Of a DNA stretch of 64,000 nucleotides, positions 50,737 to 60,140 are shown piece after piece; positions within the stretch are counted from its first letter, which is position 1; every line of letters begins with the position of its first letter. This DNA comes from a candidate division KSB1 bacterium (GTDB lineage Bacteria > Zhuqueibacterota > Zhuqueibacteria > Zhuqueibacterales > Zhuqueibacteraceae), in NCBI GenBank assembly GCA_034506175.1, contig JAPDQB010000001.1, forward strand, positions 1 to 64,000. The letters are read 5' to 3'. A program made the position numbers and the translations under genes. The notes beneath the pieces were generated by a model, which was not told the DNA's origin, did no database searches, and saw only the letters and a list, made by a program, of their open reading frames with translations.

Positions 50737-51912
50737 ATGTCTGCTGACACCCCCAACCTTGTTGCTGAACGCGCCGTCCGTGAACGTTACTCCCAAGCGG
50801 CGCAAAAAAAAGAAACCACGCTGTGTTGTCCGGTTGAATATAACCAAGAATATTTAAAAATTCTCCCGCCAGAAATTTTGGAGCGCGACTACGGCTGCGG
50901 CGATCCTTCTCAATTTGTGCGCGAGGGTGAAACCGTACTCGACCTCGGCAGCGGTGGCGGCAAGATTTGCTACATCGCCGCGCAGGTTGTCGGGCCGCAG
51001 GGAAAAGTCATCGGCGTCGATATGAACGATGAGATGCTGGCGCTGGCGCGAAAATATCAAGACGAAATGACGCAGAAAATCGGCGCGCCCAACGTCGAAT
51101 TTCGCAAAGGCAAAATTCAAGACCTGCGGCTCGATCTGGAGGAAGTGGATGAATATTTGCGCCGCCACCCGATTCGCACCAGCGCTGATTTGCAGCTTCT
51201 CGAAGAGTACAGCGAGGCCTTGCGCAAAAATGCGCCGCTCATCGAAGACAACTCGGTTGACGTCGTGGTTTCCAATTGCGTGCTCAATCTCGTCAGAGAA
51301 GAGGATCGCCGCCAGCTTTTTGCGGAGATCTTTCGCGTGCTCAAAATCGGCGGCCGCGCCGCCATCTCGGATATCGTGAGCGACGAAGAAGTGTCCGAGC
51401 ATCTCAAGAACGATCCAGAACTGTGGAGCGGCTGTATTTCCGGCGCGTTTACCGAAACGGGATTTCTGAAGGCATTTGAAGAGGCCGGATTTTATGGAGT
51501 GGAAATTGTTAAACGCGATGACAAGCCGTGGCAGACGGTTGAAGGCATCGAATTTCGCAGCGTCACCGTCGTTGCCCACAAAGGCAAGCAAGGCCCGTGT
51601 TTTGAACGCAATCAAGCCGTGATCTACAAAGGCCCGTGGAAGGCGGTCATCGACGACGACGGCCACACCCTCTATCGCGGCGAGCGCATGGCGGTTTGCG
51701 ACAAGACATTTCGGCTTTATACACGAAAAGAAAGTCCGTATGGACAAGACCTCATCACGGTGGAGCCGTACAACGAGATTCCTTTGGAAGAAGCGAAATC
51801 GTTTAATTGCAGCAAGAATGCACGCCGGCATCCGAAGGAAACTAAAGGACAAGATTACAAGGTGACCGAGATCAGCGAAGGCTCGTGCTGCGGGCCGGAT
51901 GGGTGCTGCTGA
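50737..51912 (+). CDS. arsM: ArsM-type arsenite methyltransferase with Cys-rich C-terminal extension
   Basis: 391 residues from the ATG at 50737 (GGAG upstream). The SAM motif DLGSGGGK lies at 69-76. The two Cys that bind As(III) in ArsM have counterparts: Cys181 in VVSNCVLNL and Cys233 in WSGCISGAF. Further Cys occur at 30, 31 and 54. Past the catalytic core (about residue 280) is an extra domain of about 110 residues with Cys288, Cys321 and Cys358 and the terminal motif SCCGPDGCC (384-391), suited to hold arsenite or a metal. ArsM methylates As(III) for detoxification or as the first step to arsenosugars. The name rests on motifs seen here. Confidence 0.82.
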   Translation: MSADTPNLVAERAVRERYSQAAQKKETTLCCPVEYNQEYLKILPPEILERDYGCGDPSQFVREGETVLDLGSGGGKICYIAAQVVGPQGKVIGVDMNDEMLALARKYQDEMTQKIGAPNVEFRKGKIQDLRLDLEEVDEYLRRHPIRTSADLQLLEEYSEALRKNAPLIEDNSVDVVVSNCVLNLVREEDRRQLFAEIFRVLKIGGRAAISDIVSDEEVSEHLKNDPELWSGCISGAFTETGFLKAFEEAGFYGVEIVKRDDKPWQTVEGIEFRSVTVVAHKGKQGPCFERNQAVIYKGPWKAVIDDDGHTLYRGERMAVCDKTFRLYTRKESPYGQDLITVEPYNEIPLEEAKSFNCSKNARRHPKETKGQDYKVTEISEGSCCGPDGCC

Positions 51913-51933
51913 CTGGTTGCTTGTTGCTGGTTG

Positions 51934-52010
51934 CTCGTACTCCTACTCTTACTCCTGCTCGCTTTTTGAAATTTTCAAAGCGAGTGGGAGTAAGAGAATG
52001 AGTACGGGAG
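51934..52010. terminator. Long hairpin between ArsM-like and CMD genes
   Basis: CTCGTACTC ... ACTCTTACTCC ... CTCGCTTT (51934-51965) faces AAAGCGAG ... GGAGTAAGAG ... GAGTACGGGAG (51977-52010). The arms exceed 30 bases with a few mismatches. It is either a terminator or a repeat that separates the gene pair. Confidence 0.55.
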
Positions 52011-52044
52011 AAACAAATCATCACATTAACTTTTCGGAGAAACC

Positions 52045-52371
52045 ATGCCAAGTTATTACCTCAGCGAAGATCTGGCACGTTTTGGCGAAGTCGGCAATCC
52101 CTCGCCCAAGCTTTACAAAATGTGGTTGGATTGGTACAACGAAAGCCACAAAGACGGCGCGCTGGACAAAAAGACCAAAGCGCTCATCGCGCTGGCGGTG
52201 GCGCATGTGTTGCAATGCCCGTATTGCATCGATGCCTGGACCACCGGTTCGATGAAGGAAGGCGCGACACCGGAGCAAATGGCGGAGGCGGTGCACGTCG
52301 CCTCGTCATTGCGCGCCGGCGCCTCGCTGGTGCACCACGTGCAGTCGTTGAATGCGCAAGCGCAAGAGTAA
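52045..52371 (+). CDS. Arsenosugar-associated CMD/AhpD-like protein
   Basis: 108 residues. A carboxymuconolactone decarboxylase fold with ALIALAVAHVLQCPYCIDAW (redox Cys pair CPYC) and EAVHVASSLRAGASLVHHVQ. In AhpD the fourth residue after the second Cys is His; here it is Trp. This CPYCIDAW/Y-type sequence is what I recall for the peroxidase-like protein associated with arsenosugar gene clusters, so I use that name with moderate confidence. It lies between the ArsM-like and flavoprotein genes and has GGAG before the ATG. Confidence 0.78.
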   Translation: MPSYYLSEDLARFGEVGNPSPKLYKMWLDWYNESHKDGALDKKTKALIALAVAHVLQCPYCIDAWTTGSMKEGATPEQMAEAVHVASSLRAGASLVHHVQSLNAQAQE

Positions 52372-52481
52372 AAACGTTGGAGTGATGGATTGGTGGAGTA
52401 TTGGAGATTTAGTTTTACCATTGATCCAAAAATCCAACACTTCATTATAATCCGTCATTTTTATGACGGAGAGGAAAAATC

Positions 52482-53696
52482 ATGTTAACAACACCGACCA
52501 GAAAACGCGCCGTGATTATTGGCGCGGGGCCGATGGGATTTGAAACAGCATTGCGAGCTTTGGATCGTGGCTTTGAAGTGACCATGCTCGAAGCCGGACG
52601 AGTTGGCGAGAACATTCGCCAATGGCAGCACGTTCGCTTTTTTTCGCCGTTCGGCATGAATATCTCGCCACGAATTCGCCAGGCTTTGTCCGGCAATAAA
52701 ATTCCACCTGATGACGCGATTCTCACCGGCGGCGAGTTTGTTGAAGCCGTGTTGGAGCCGTTGTCGCGACTGCCAGCGTTCGATGGAAAACTCCATTGCG
52801 GCCAGCGTGTTGTTTCAGTCGCGCGCGCCATGCTCGGCAAAATGGGTTTGCCTGGGCATCCTCTGCGAAAAGAACGCCCCTTCCGAATTTTAACCGAGGA
52901 TGTTGAGGGGAAAGAAAACATTTTTGAGGCTGATCTAGTCTTCGATGCCAGCGGCGTTTACAGGCAGCCGAATTGGGCCGGAACTGCCGGCATGCCGGCG
53001 CTCGGTGAACGCGCTCTCGGCAATCGCATCGTTCGCCATCTCAGCGATTTCGACGGCAAAGAATTCGAACGTTATGCCGGAAAGAGCGTTTTGCTTATCG
53101 GACACGGCCACTCCTCGGCGCACGCCTCGCTTGCCCTCAGCAATATCTTAAAACGCGCGCCCTCAACGCAAGTGACGTGGGCCGTACGCACCGATCGCAC
53201 CAAACCCATTCTTGAAATTCCGGATGACCCACTGCCGGAACGCGCCAGTATCGCCGAGGCAGCGAATGCCCTGGCGCAAGCGCCGCCGCAAAATTTCCGC
53301 GTGCTTCGCCGCGCCGCCCTCGAAGCCCTAGCTGTGGCACCGCAGCAACCAGCGCACGCAAAAACTCAACGTCTGAAAGTTAAACTCAAAGTTTGGCGAA
53401 ATTTTGAAGAGTTTGAAGTCGACGAGGTGATTGCCTTGACCGGTTATCGACCGAACCTGGAAATGTTGCGAGAGTTGACCGCGGAATTTTCCGGTGTGAG
53501 CGAGGGTGTGGCCGGACTTTACCGCGCGCTGACCAACGTCACCGATTGCCTGGCAAAAATCGAAATCAACCCCAAAGATTTGCAAAGCGGCGAGTCAAAT
53601 TTCTTTGCGGTTGGAATTAAAAGCTATGGGCGAAATCCCGGCTTTCTTTTAAAATCGGGCGTGGAGCAATTAGAGGCCATCTTTTCCCTGCTGTGA
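52482..53696 (+). CDS. FAD-dependent flavoprotein monooxygenase-like enzyme
   Basis: 404 residues. The first dinucleotide motif is IIGAGPMGFETALRALD at the N-terminus. A second appears near residue 205 (VLLIGHGHSSAHASLALSN), as in class B flavin monooxygenases and pyridine nucleotide-linked oxidoreductases. The C-terminal ALTGYRPNLEM region fits the FAD domain. It lies last in the radical SAM to CMD set (110 bases after CMD), on the same strand. A redox step on an arsenical or another small molecule is possible, but the family is too broad for a firm call. Confidence 0.75.
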   Translation: MLTTPTRKRAVIIGAGPMGFETALRALDRGFEVTMLEAGRVGENIRQWQHVRFFSPFGMNISPRIRQALSGNKIPPDDAILTGGEFVEAVLEPLSRLPAFDGKLHCGQRVVSVARAMLGKMGLPGHPLRKERPFRILTEDVEGKENIFEADLVFDASGVYRQPNWAGTAGMPALGERALGNRIVRHLSDFDGKEFERYAGKSVLLIGHGHSSAHASLALSNILKRAPSTQVTWAVRTDRTKPILEIPDDPLPERASIAEAANALAQAPPQNFRVLRRAALEALAVAPQQPAHAKTQRLKVKLKVWRNFEEFEVDEVIALTGYRPNLEMLRELTAEFSGVSEGVAGLYRALTNVTDCLAKIEINPKDLQSGESNFFAVGIKSYGRNPGFLLKSGVEQLEAIFSLL

Positions 53697-54182
53697 ACGC
53701 CGGGTTTTTTGTCGGCGGCGCTAATTATTTGCCGGACGAAATGGAATGGTGAACCACATGCTATTGGGAACCCACGATGACAAGCTGCTGTTTGACATCT
53801 GGACTCATCACCATGCTTCGTCCTCTCCTCAAATTCCTGCCCTTCAATAAATTATAACTTGACTTTGGTCATTGTCTTTGCTAATGTAAACAGTGATGAT
53901 GTTTTCGACGATTGAAGGGTTGGCGCCGCCGGATTACTCAAACGATCAAAGGCAATGTTTTCAAAAAATCCTCCTCTTATTCGTCATTTTTTAACCAGCT
54001 TGAAACGATAGTTCATTTCGCTTCGGCTTCCCTGCTAATCTTCGAATCCGTTTCATAACGCCGTGTCGTACCTCTTTTGAATCGGGAATGTCTCCTGAGA
54101 TTTGTGTCTATTGGATGGTGTGGCGATTCTCGCCTCCCGATGCAAAGCCCGGCGGGCAATCACAAAAATGTGAGCGAAAACC
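53697..54182. other. Intergenic region before the kinase gene
   Basis: 486 bases without a convincing gene. The main signal is the promoter at 53859-53887. A 33-codon frame near 53897 ends in a hydrophobic stretch but has no other support. Confidence 0.5.
53859..53887 (+). promoter_or_regulatory. Sigma-70-like promoter toward the kinase locus
   Basis: TTGACT (53859-53864), a 17-bp spacer and TAATGT (53882-53887). The long leader (about 285 bases) before the kinase start could hold regulation. Confidence 0.5.
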
Positions 54183-56453
54183 ATGATCGGCAAGACGATT
54201 TCTCACTACCAGATTCTCGAACAGCTCGGGGGCGGCGGGATGGGAATTGTTTACCGAGCTGAGGATATCAAGCTCAAGCGTCCGGTTGCCCTCAAATTTC
54301 TTTCACCGCAATTGAGCTTTGATCAGGAGGCGAAGCGCCGTTTCATACACGAGGCGCAGGCCGCCTCGGCTCTTGATCATCCGAACATTTGCACCATTTA
54401 TGAAATTGACGAAGCCGAGGATGGGCAAATGTTTATCGCCATGGCCTATTACGAAGGCGAGACCCTGAAAAAGAAAATTTCGCATTTAGACATTTTTGAA
54501 GGCATCAAATTCGCCGTTCAAATCGCGCAGGGGCTGGCGCAGGCGCACAAGAACGGCATCGTCCATCGCGACATTAAACCCGCAAACGTGATGATTACCA
54601 ACGACGGTTTGGTCAAAATTTTGGATTTCGGTTTGGCCAAGCTGGTGGGGGCATCGCGAGTGACCAAAGCCGGCACCACAATGGGCACGCCGCTTTACAT
54701 GTCGCCGGAGCAAATCAAAGGCAGTGAGGTCGATCATCGCAGCGATATCTGGTCGTTCGGTGTGGTGCTCTACGAAATGTTTACCGGGCAGCCGCCTTTC
54801 TCCGGTGATTACGAACAAGCCACTCTCTACGCGATTGTTTACCATGAGCCGCGGCAACCGTCGGAGATCAACCCGCAGATTCCGGCGTCGCTGGAGCGCA
54901 TCATCCGCAAGGCCTTGCAGAAACGCGCCGAAGATCGCTTTGATTCGATGCAGACCATGTTGGGTGATCTCAAACGCGTTGAGCGGGATTTTTCCAAAGG
55001 TTTAAAGCACACCCTCACGGATACGACCTCGGATATTCTCAATCTGCTCGATCGTGGTAAAAACTATCTCGAAAAAAATGAATTTGGTGAGGCGCTTTCC
55101 AGATTTCGCGCGGTGTTGCAGCTTAATCCGGACAATCGCCAGGCGCGGGATTTGATTACGGAAGTGGAGCGCAAGCAAAAAGAACAACAGGAAATCCTCA
55201 ATCTTTTAAGCGCCGGCAAGCGGCTTTTGGAAAAAGGTGAATATCAGCAGGCCCTGCAAACCTTCCACGAGGTTCTCGTACTCAAACCCGATCAGCAGGA
55301 CGCCAGGGATTTTATCAGCAAAGCGCAGGACATTATCAAGCGCCTGGAAACGATCGACAAGCTTTTTGCTGACGCGGCATTTTATACCAAAAAGAAAAAA
55401 TTCGAGCAAGTTGTCGGCGTCTACAAGCAGATTCTGGATCTGGACCCGACGAATAAAAACGCCCTGCGTGGCTTGCAGGAGGCGGAAAGGGAATTGCAAA
55501 CCATGGCTGCCGGGCGAACCCGCACGATGTCGTTATCGGCGGAGACGCTGAACAAGCCTCTCAAGCCGCGACCTAAACTTGGAATGTGGATTGGCGCGGC
55601 CGTCACCATCTTCATTCTGATTGCCGGCGCCGCGTATTTGGGGCCGCGTATAAAAACTTTGCTTGATTCAGCCAGCCAAGCCTCAAAGGAGACGCCGTCC
55701 GTACCGGCCAAACCGGCACCGGATAGCCTCAAGAAGGCAGTTCCAAAAGATGACTCTAAACCCGATCCCTTGGCCGGGCTTAAAAAAGAGGTGGAAGAGG
55801 CCAGGCGCGCGATGATCGCCGCCAAGCAACAAGTTCCCGGCAGCGCTAATGACAAACTTAAAAATCCTCGCTATGGCCAGGCGCTTGCGGTTGAATCAAC
55901 CGCCAACAATCAATTTCAGGCCGGCGACTATGAAGCGTCACGCAATTCGTTCAAGCGGGCCATGGAGCTTTATCAAGCGGCGGGTGAAATACCCCTCACC
56001 GGAAATTTAACCGTAAACTCGACGCCGCCGGGCGCACTGATTTATCTCAACGGGAGGGCCACGCGGGAAAAGACACCGTTCACATTTTCCGGTTTGGAAA
56101 TTGGAACCTATCAGATTCGTTTGACGCTGACTGGTTATTCGGAGGGAAATTCTGCGGCGGTTGTCAATGCCAACCAAACCGCGCGCGCAGAGACCGGGTT
56201 GAAGCCGTTGCCGCCGGGCAAATTGGCCGTCTCCGCGGTGATTTGGGAAAATGGCAGTGAAAGGCTGGCGTTCGCGGAGCTTTTTGTGGATGGCCAGGCG
56301 CTGGGGCAAATTCCCGGCACGTTTTCTCTCAGCGCCGGCAGCCATCGCCTCAATGCCAAGATATTTGGATATGTTCTCGAAGGCGGGGAGAAAATCATCA
56401 CGATTCAGAGCGAACAGACAACGACTTTAAAGCTAAAATTCGTCAAACCCTAA
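54183..56453 (+). CDS. Transmembrane Ser/Thr protein kinase with TPR and PEGA modules
   Basis: 756 residues. The kinase domain (about 8-270) is complete: glycine loop LGGGGMGIVYRA, Lys38 in PVALKFL, Glu57, HRDIKPAN with Asp130, DFG with Asp148, and activation segment GTPLYMSPEQ. TPR-like helices follow (about 285-440), with one membrane helix at 466-487, so the kinase faces the cytoplasm and the rest the periplasm. Outside are a helical stretch and a PEGA domain (GNLTVNSTPPGALIYLNGRA) plus a similar repeat at the C-terminus. PEGA usually binds surface polysaccharide or protein. It heads a set of CsgG/FlgO-like and cohesin/dockerin genes, which may be its outputs or sensors. Confidence 0.92.
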   Translation: MIGKTISHYQILEQLGGGGMGIVYRAEDIKLKRPVALKFLSPQLSFDQEAKRRFIHEAQAASALDHPNICTIYEIDEAEDGQMFIAMAYYEGETLKKKISHLDIFEGIKFAVQIAQGLAQAHKNGIVHRDIKPANVMITNDGLVKILDFGLAKLVGASRVTKAGTTMGTPLYMSPEQIKGSEVDHRSDIWSFGVVLYEMFTGQPPFSGDYEQATLYAIVYHEPRQPSEINPQIPASLERIIRKALQKRAEDRFDSMQTMLGDLKRVERDFSKGLKHTLTDTTSDILNLLDRGKNYLEKNEFGEALSRFRAVLQLNPDNRQARDLITEVERKQKEQQEILNLLSAGKRLLEKGEYQQALQTFHEVLVLKPDQQDARDFISKAQDIIKRLETIDKLFADAAFYTKKKKFEQVVGVYKQILDLDPTNKNALRGLQEAERELQTMAAGRTRTMSLSAETLNKPLKPRPKLGMWIGAAVTIFILIAGAAYLGPRIKTLLDSASQASKETPSVPAKPAPDSLKKAVPKDDSKPDPLAGLKKEVEEARRAMIAAKQQVPGSANDKLKNPRYGQALAVESTANNQFQAGDYEASRNSFKRAMELYQAAGEIPLTGNLTVNSTPPGALIYLNGRATREKTPFTFSGLEIGTYQIRLTLTGYSEGNSAAVVNANQTARAETGLKPLPPGKLAVSAVIWENGSERLAFAELFVDGQALGQIPGTFSLSAGSHRLNAKIFGYVLEGGEKIITIQSEQTTTLKLKFVKP

Positions 56454-56531
56454 TTTACGTCGTGATGCAACATTCATGTTGCCGTCAACATAAATGTTGA
56501 ATCACGCCTTAAAGCCAAGACGGAGCGCAAG

Positions 56532-57602
56532 ATGAAAAGAGTCATGCTTTTTTTCTTTATCGCCGTTCTCTTTGCAAAGAGCGACGGCCTTTTTTTTGAG
56601 CCGGCGTGGGCGCAGGAAAAGGCGCCAACCGCTGAAAAAAGCAAGCCCAATGTCGAGCTGGAAGAGGCCAAGCAATATTTTCACCAGGCCAATTTTGACA
56701 GAGCCATTGCAATTTTGGAGCGTTTGATTGTCACCAAAACCCTGCCGAAAGCGGCGTATTGCGAGGCCGGTGAGTATTTGGCCCTGGCATACGTTTCACA
56801 GAATCAAACCCAGCGCGCCAGGCAAATTTTCGCCGAGCTGATCAAAGCCGACAGAAATTACAAGCTGAACGAGCAGTGGTGGCCGCATCAAACTCTGATG
56901 AATTGCTATTTTCAAACCCTGAAGGAATTGGGAATGTCGCTGCAAGTCGAAGCGCCGTCGCCGGGCATCAAGACGATTGCGATCATTGATTTTGACAACA
57001 ATTCGATTGACGAGACCGACCGGTATCAAAATTTGGGCAAAGCGATGGCAAAAATTCTGATCACGGATTTTTCCGTGCTCAGCGGTCTGCGCATTGTGGA
57101 GCGGGAGCGCCTGCAATTTCTCATTGACGAGCTGAAGATTCAACGCAGTGAGATCAATGGCCAACCGGTTTTCGACAAAGCCGCGACCTCGCAAGCCGGC
57201 AAGATGCTAGGCGCGCATTCATTTGTTTTCGGCAGTTTCAGCCGCTTCGGAAAAATTTTGCGGATCGACGCGCGTTTGGTCAAAACCGAGACCGGTGAAA
57301 TTTTTAAAACCGCCTCGGTCGAAGGCAAGCCGGAAAAGGCCTTTGAATTGGCCAAAAAGCTGACGCTGGCAATCAGCCAGAATCTGGAGGTGAACATCAA
57401 GAAAGCCGAGAAAGAACAACTCGACCAGCTCGGCAAAGAAGAGCTTCCGCTCGAGGCGCTGGCGCTTTACAGCGATGCCATTGCCAAGGCCAATCGTGAA
57501 GAATACAAGGAGGCTCACAAGAAACTGGAGCAGGCTCTGGCCCTGGCGCCGAATTTTCAAAAAGCCCGTGATTTTATGATGGTCATCCGGCCGTTTATCT
57601 AA
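56532..57602 (+). CDS. CsgG/FlgO-like protein with TPR segments, exported
   Basis: 356 residues. A signal peptide (to about WAQ) is followed by TPR-like helices (40-130), a CsgG/FlgO-type core (KTIAIIDFDNNSIDETDRYQ, ILITDFSVLSGLRIVERERL, GKMLGAHSFVFGSFSRFGKI, RLVKTETGEIFKT) and a C-terminal TPR-like pair. The core forms outer-membrane pores or scaffolds in CsgG and FlgO, though here there is no lipobox. The second paralogue is at 60223. CGGAG precedes the ATG. Located 78 bases after the kinase. Confidence 0.82.
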   Translation: MKRVMLFFFIAVLFAKSDGLFFEPAWAQEKAPTAEKSKPNVELEEAKQYFHQANFDRAIAILERLIVTKTLPKAAYCEAGEYLALAYVSQNQTQRARQIFAELIKADRNYKLNEQWWPHQTLMNCYFQTLKELGMSLQVEAPSPGIKTIAIIDFDNNSIDETDRYQNLGKAMAKILITDFSVLSGLRIVERERLQFLIDELKIQRSEINGQPVFDKAATSQAGKMLGAHSFVFGSFSRFGKILRIDARLVKTETGEIFKTASVEGKPEKAFELAKKLTLAISQNLEVNIKKAEKEQLDQLGKEELPLEALALYSDAIAKANREEYKEAHKKLEQALALAPNFQKARDFMMVIRPFI

Positions 57603-57619
57603 AAGTTCGTTGGCAAAGC

Positions 57620-57650
57620 ATTGACCGGTCAGTTTGAGTGACCGGTCAAT
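57620..57650. repeat. Paired palindrome of TGACCGGTCA
   Basis: ATTGACCGGTCA (57620-57631) and TGACCGGTCAAT (57639-57650) form a perfect inverted repeat with a seven-base loop. Each arm is itself a palindrome. A second such site lies at 60136-60196. It could be a hairpin in RNA or a double operator in DNA. Confidence 0.7.
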
Positions 57651-57674
57651 ATGTTGAAAAACAGCGAGGGGATT

Positions 57675-59106
57675 ATGAAACGCTCAATTTTCACATCTTC
57701 TTTCACCGCCGCTGTGCTTGTGATCAGTGAGTTTTGGCGCAGACATCACGGTAAATTCGACGACTGTCAACAGCGCGACGCAAATCACCGCCAACATCAC
57801 GATTGGCGCCAACGCCACGCTGGGGGCGCGCCATGTTTCGGTTACGAACGCCGCTCCCGGTGGCGGAACGGCGACGTTGACGAACGGCTTCACGGTTATC
57901 GGCCCCACGATTCCAACTGCCCCTTCGAATTTGACCGCCGAGGCGATCAGCACGAGCGAAATCATTTTGCGCTGGACGGACAACTCGAACAATGAAGATG
58001 GGTTTCGGATTGAACGCCGAACCGGGGTTGAAGATGTGAGGTTTTTCACCGTTGGGCCGAATGTGAGAACGTATCAAGATCGCGGGCTGAATCCCGGCAC
58101 GCGCGCCACCTATCGGGTGTTTGCTTTCAACGCTGGCGGTGATTCGCCCGCCTCGAACGCCGCCGTCGAGATTACCGCCACCGGCCTTCTCGGTGACGTC
58201 GTGCGTGATTTCAAGCTTGATGCCCAGGATGTCAGCCTGGTGGTTGATATCATTTTGCAGCGCGCTGCGCAAAGAATCACGGCGCTGGATCTCTCAACCG
58301 CGGATACGAATTTTGACGGAAAAATCAATGTCATCGACGTGGTCTATATCGTGCGCGAAGCCACACGCAATCTTTTGGCCTCGGCAAGCTTGCCGGACCG
58401 CGTCGAGGAAAATGACGCCAGCGGCGAGCTTCGTCTTGGCGCCACCACCCTGCCGGCTGGCGCAACCGCCAAATTGCCTGTGACCATTTCACTTGTCGAG
58501 AAGGCAACGGCCTTGCAACTCAAGCTGCGCTACGACGGCGAGAAAATTGCGGTGGATGATCCGGTTTTATCGACGGCACATCCGGGCATGACTTTGTTCG
58601 CCGCCCGCGATAAGGATCAGCTTGCGGTGTTGATTTACAGCCTGTCGAGAGAGGACATTCCTGCCGGTGCGTATAAGCTGCTCGAAGTTCCCGTGCGCAC
58701 ACGCGATACGGATTTAGAGGTCGGCTTGCAAATCGAAAACGTGCTTTTGGTTGGAGAACAGCGAAAATTGCTGTCGCCGCGGGTCATCAACGAAGCGGCA
58801 AAGCTCAAAATCAATTTGCCAACCGCATTTGCATTAAGCCAGAATTATCCGAACCCCCTCGCCGCTTCCAATCGACAAACCGAAATCGGCTACACCCTGC
58901 CGGTGGCTGCAACCGTCAAACTTTCGATTTATAATCTCCTGGGCCATGAAGTTGCAGTTTTGGTCAATGCGCCGCAAACGCCGGGCGTCAAAAAAGTGCT
59001 GTGGGATGGCCGCGACAAGCAAGGGAATCATGCAACCACCGGTATTTATTTTTATCGCTTGACAGCCGGCAATTTTGTCGCCACTCGAAAAATGGTGTTG
59101 AAGTAA
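57675..59106 (+). pseudogene. T9SS protein with TIG, Fn3, dockerin and cohesin-like domains, N-terminal deletion and frameshift
   Basis: The ATG at 57675 begins a normal signal peptide (MKRSIFTSSFTAAVLVI), but near 57722 the sequence jumps to another frame in the middle of a TIG/IPT domain (VSFGADITVNSTTVNSATQI), so the first part of that domain is missing, perhaps 40 residues. From there the reading frame is open to 59106: an Fn3-like module (PSNLTAEAISTSEIILRWTD), a dockerin (GDVVRDFKLDAQDVSLVVDI and DTNFDGKINVIDVVYIVREA), a cohesin-like region, and a T9SS sorting domain (SQNYPNPLAASNRQ ... KKMVLK-type end). The dockerin and the cohesin lipoprotein next door suggest a surface complex. The deletion may be an assembly collapse. 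Confidence 0.75.
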
Positions 59107-59113
59107 GGTCAAG

Positions 59114-59157
59114 GGCGTAAAACGTGAGGACGTAACAGGTAATTTACGTTTTACGCC
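59114..59157 (+). terminator. Hairpin terminator after the dockerin gene
   Basis: GGCGTAAAACGT (59114-59125) pairs with ACGTTTTACGCC (59146-59157). It starts seven bases after the stop. It shares the ACGTTTT element with the hairpins at 7695 and 24982. Confidence 0.6.
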
Positions 59158-59183
59158 TTAGGAATTACGTAGCGGAGTTGATT

Positions 59184-60140
59184 ATGAAAATAAAAAATAT
59201 CTCATCGCTCATCATCATAACATTTGTGGCCTGCCTGTTCAGCCTCCATTGTGACAGACGATCTCCCCTTTCAGCAAGCGGCGATGCGGTTTTCGATCTG
59301 CGATTGTCCTTTGCCGGAAAAAAGGTGAGCGGCAGCGCGCCGGCATGGGGCAAAACCGCCGATGTGGTTTCCGCTGCGCCCGTCATCACCAAGCTGGTTT
59401 TTCGCGTGTTCGACGGGCCTGAAGGGCAGTTGATCGCCAGCGACTCAATCGAAATTGATCCGGAACAAACAAGCTTCCGCAAGAATTTATTGAACGTGCC
59501 AGCCGGCGCAAATCGGGTGCTTGAAGTCTGGGCTTTTGAAAGCATATTCATTGAGACCAGTGAACGTTTTGCTGAAGTCATCTCGTTTTCCGGCCGGCAA
59601 GCCGACATCACGGTGCCGCAAAATGATACGGTGCGGATAGCGCTTGCCTTGTCTCCCCTGCCCATTCCGGGTCATCGAGTGGTGCTGGATGTTGGCGATG
59701 GCAGCGGCGCGATTGGCAGCTCGCTCAACCCGGTGGCGATCAGCCTCGCCAACAGCGACAACCTGCGCGGGCTGCAATTCGATCTGGTTTACGACGGCAG
59801 GCAGTTGACGGCGAATAGCGTACGCGGTGTTTCTCGTCTCGCAAACTTCAGCAATATCGAGGGGCGCAATGTAGTTCAAGAAGACCAGGCGAATACGATT
59901 TATCGCATCATCGTTTTTGACCAAAACCGGCCTCCCGGCGAGATTCCGCCGGTCGCCGTGCCGGCTGTTCCCGAACCCATTCTCAACGTGTTGTTCAATG
60001 TCACACGACAAGCAACCGCACAACGAAGCACGCTGCGCATCATCTCGGCCTCGGCAACAAACGCGGATTTGACAAATTTTGAAGTTTATGCCGTGGAAGG
60101 TTTCTTCACGGTGCGGCAGGGATCAAAGCCAACTCATTGA
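59184..60140 (+). CDS. Lipoprotein with cohesin-like domain
   Basis: 318 residues from the ATG at 59184 (GGAG upstream). The signal peptide ends in the lipobox-like FSLHC. The first half is strand-rich without a family match. The second half (about 165-310) has the cohesin-type order HRVVLDVGDGSG, NSDNLRGLQFDLVYDGRQLT, NVLFNVTRQA, LRIISASATNADLTNFEVYA. Cohesin binds dockerin, and the neighbouring T9SS protein carries a dockerin. The two may form a surface complex, with this protein as the anchor. The stop codon lies inside the repeat at 60136. Confidence 0.75.
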   Translation: MKIKNISSLIIITFVACLFSLHCDRRSPLSASGDAVFDLRLSFAGKKVSGSAPAWGKTADVVSAAPVITKLVFRVFDGPEGQLIASDSIEIDPEQTSFRKNLLNVPAGANRVLEVWAFESIFIETSERFAEVISFSGRQADITVPQNDTVRIALALSPLPIPGHRVVLDVGDGSGAIGSSLNPVAISLANSDNLRGLQFDLVYDGRQLTANSVRGVSRLANFSNIEGRNVVQEDQANTIYRIIVFDQNRPPGEIPPVAVPAVPEPILNVLFNVTRQATAQRSTLRIISASATNADLTNFEVYAVEGFFTVRQGSKPTH

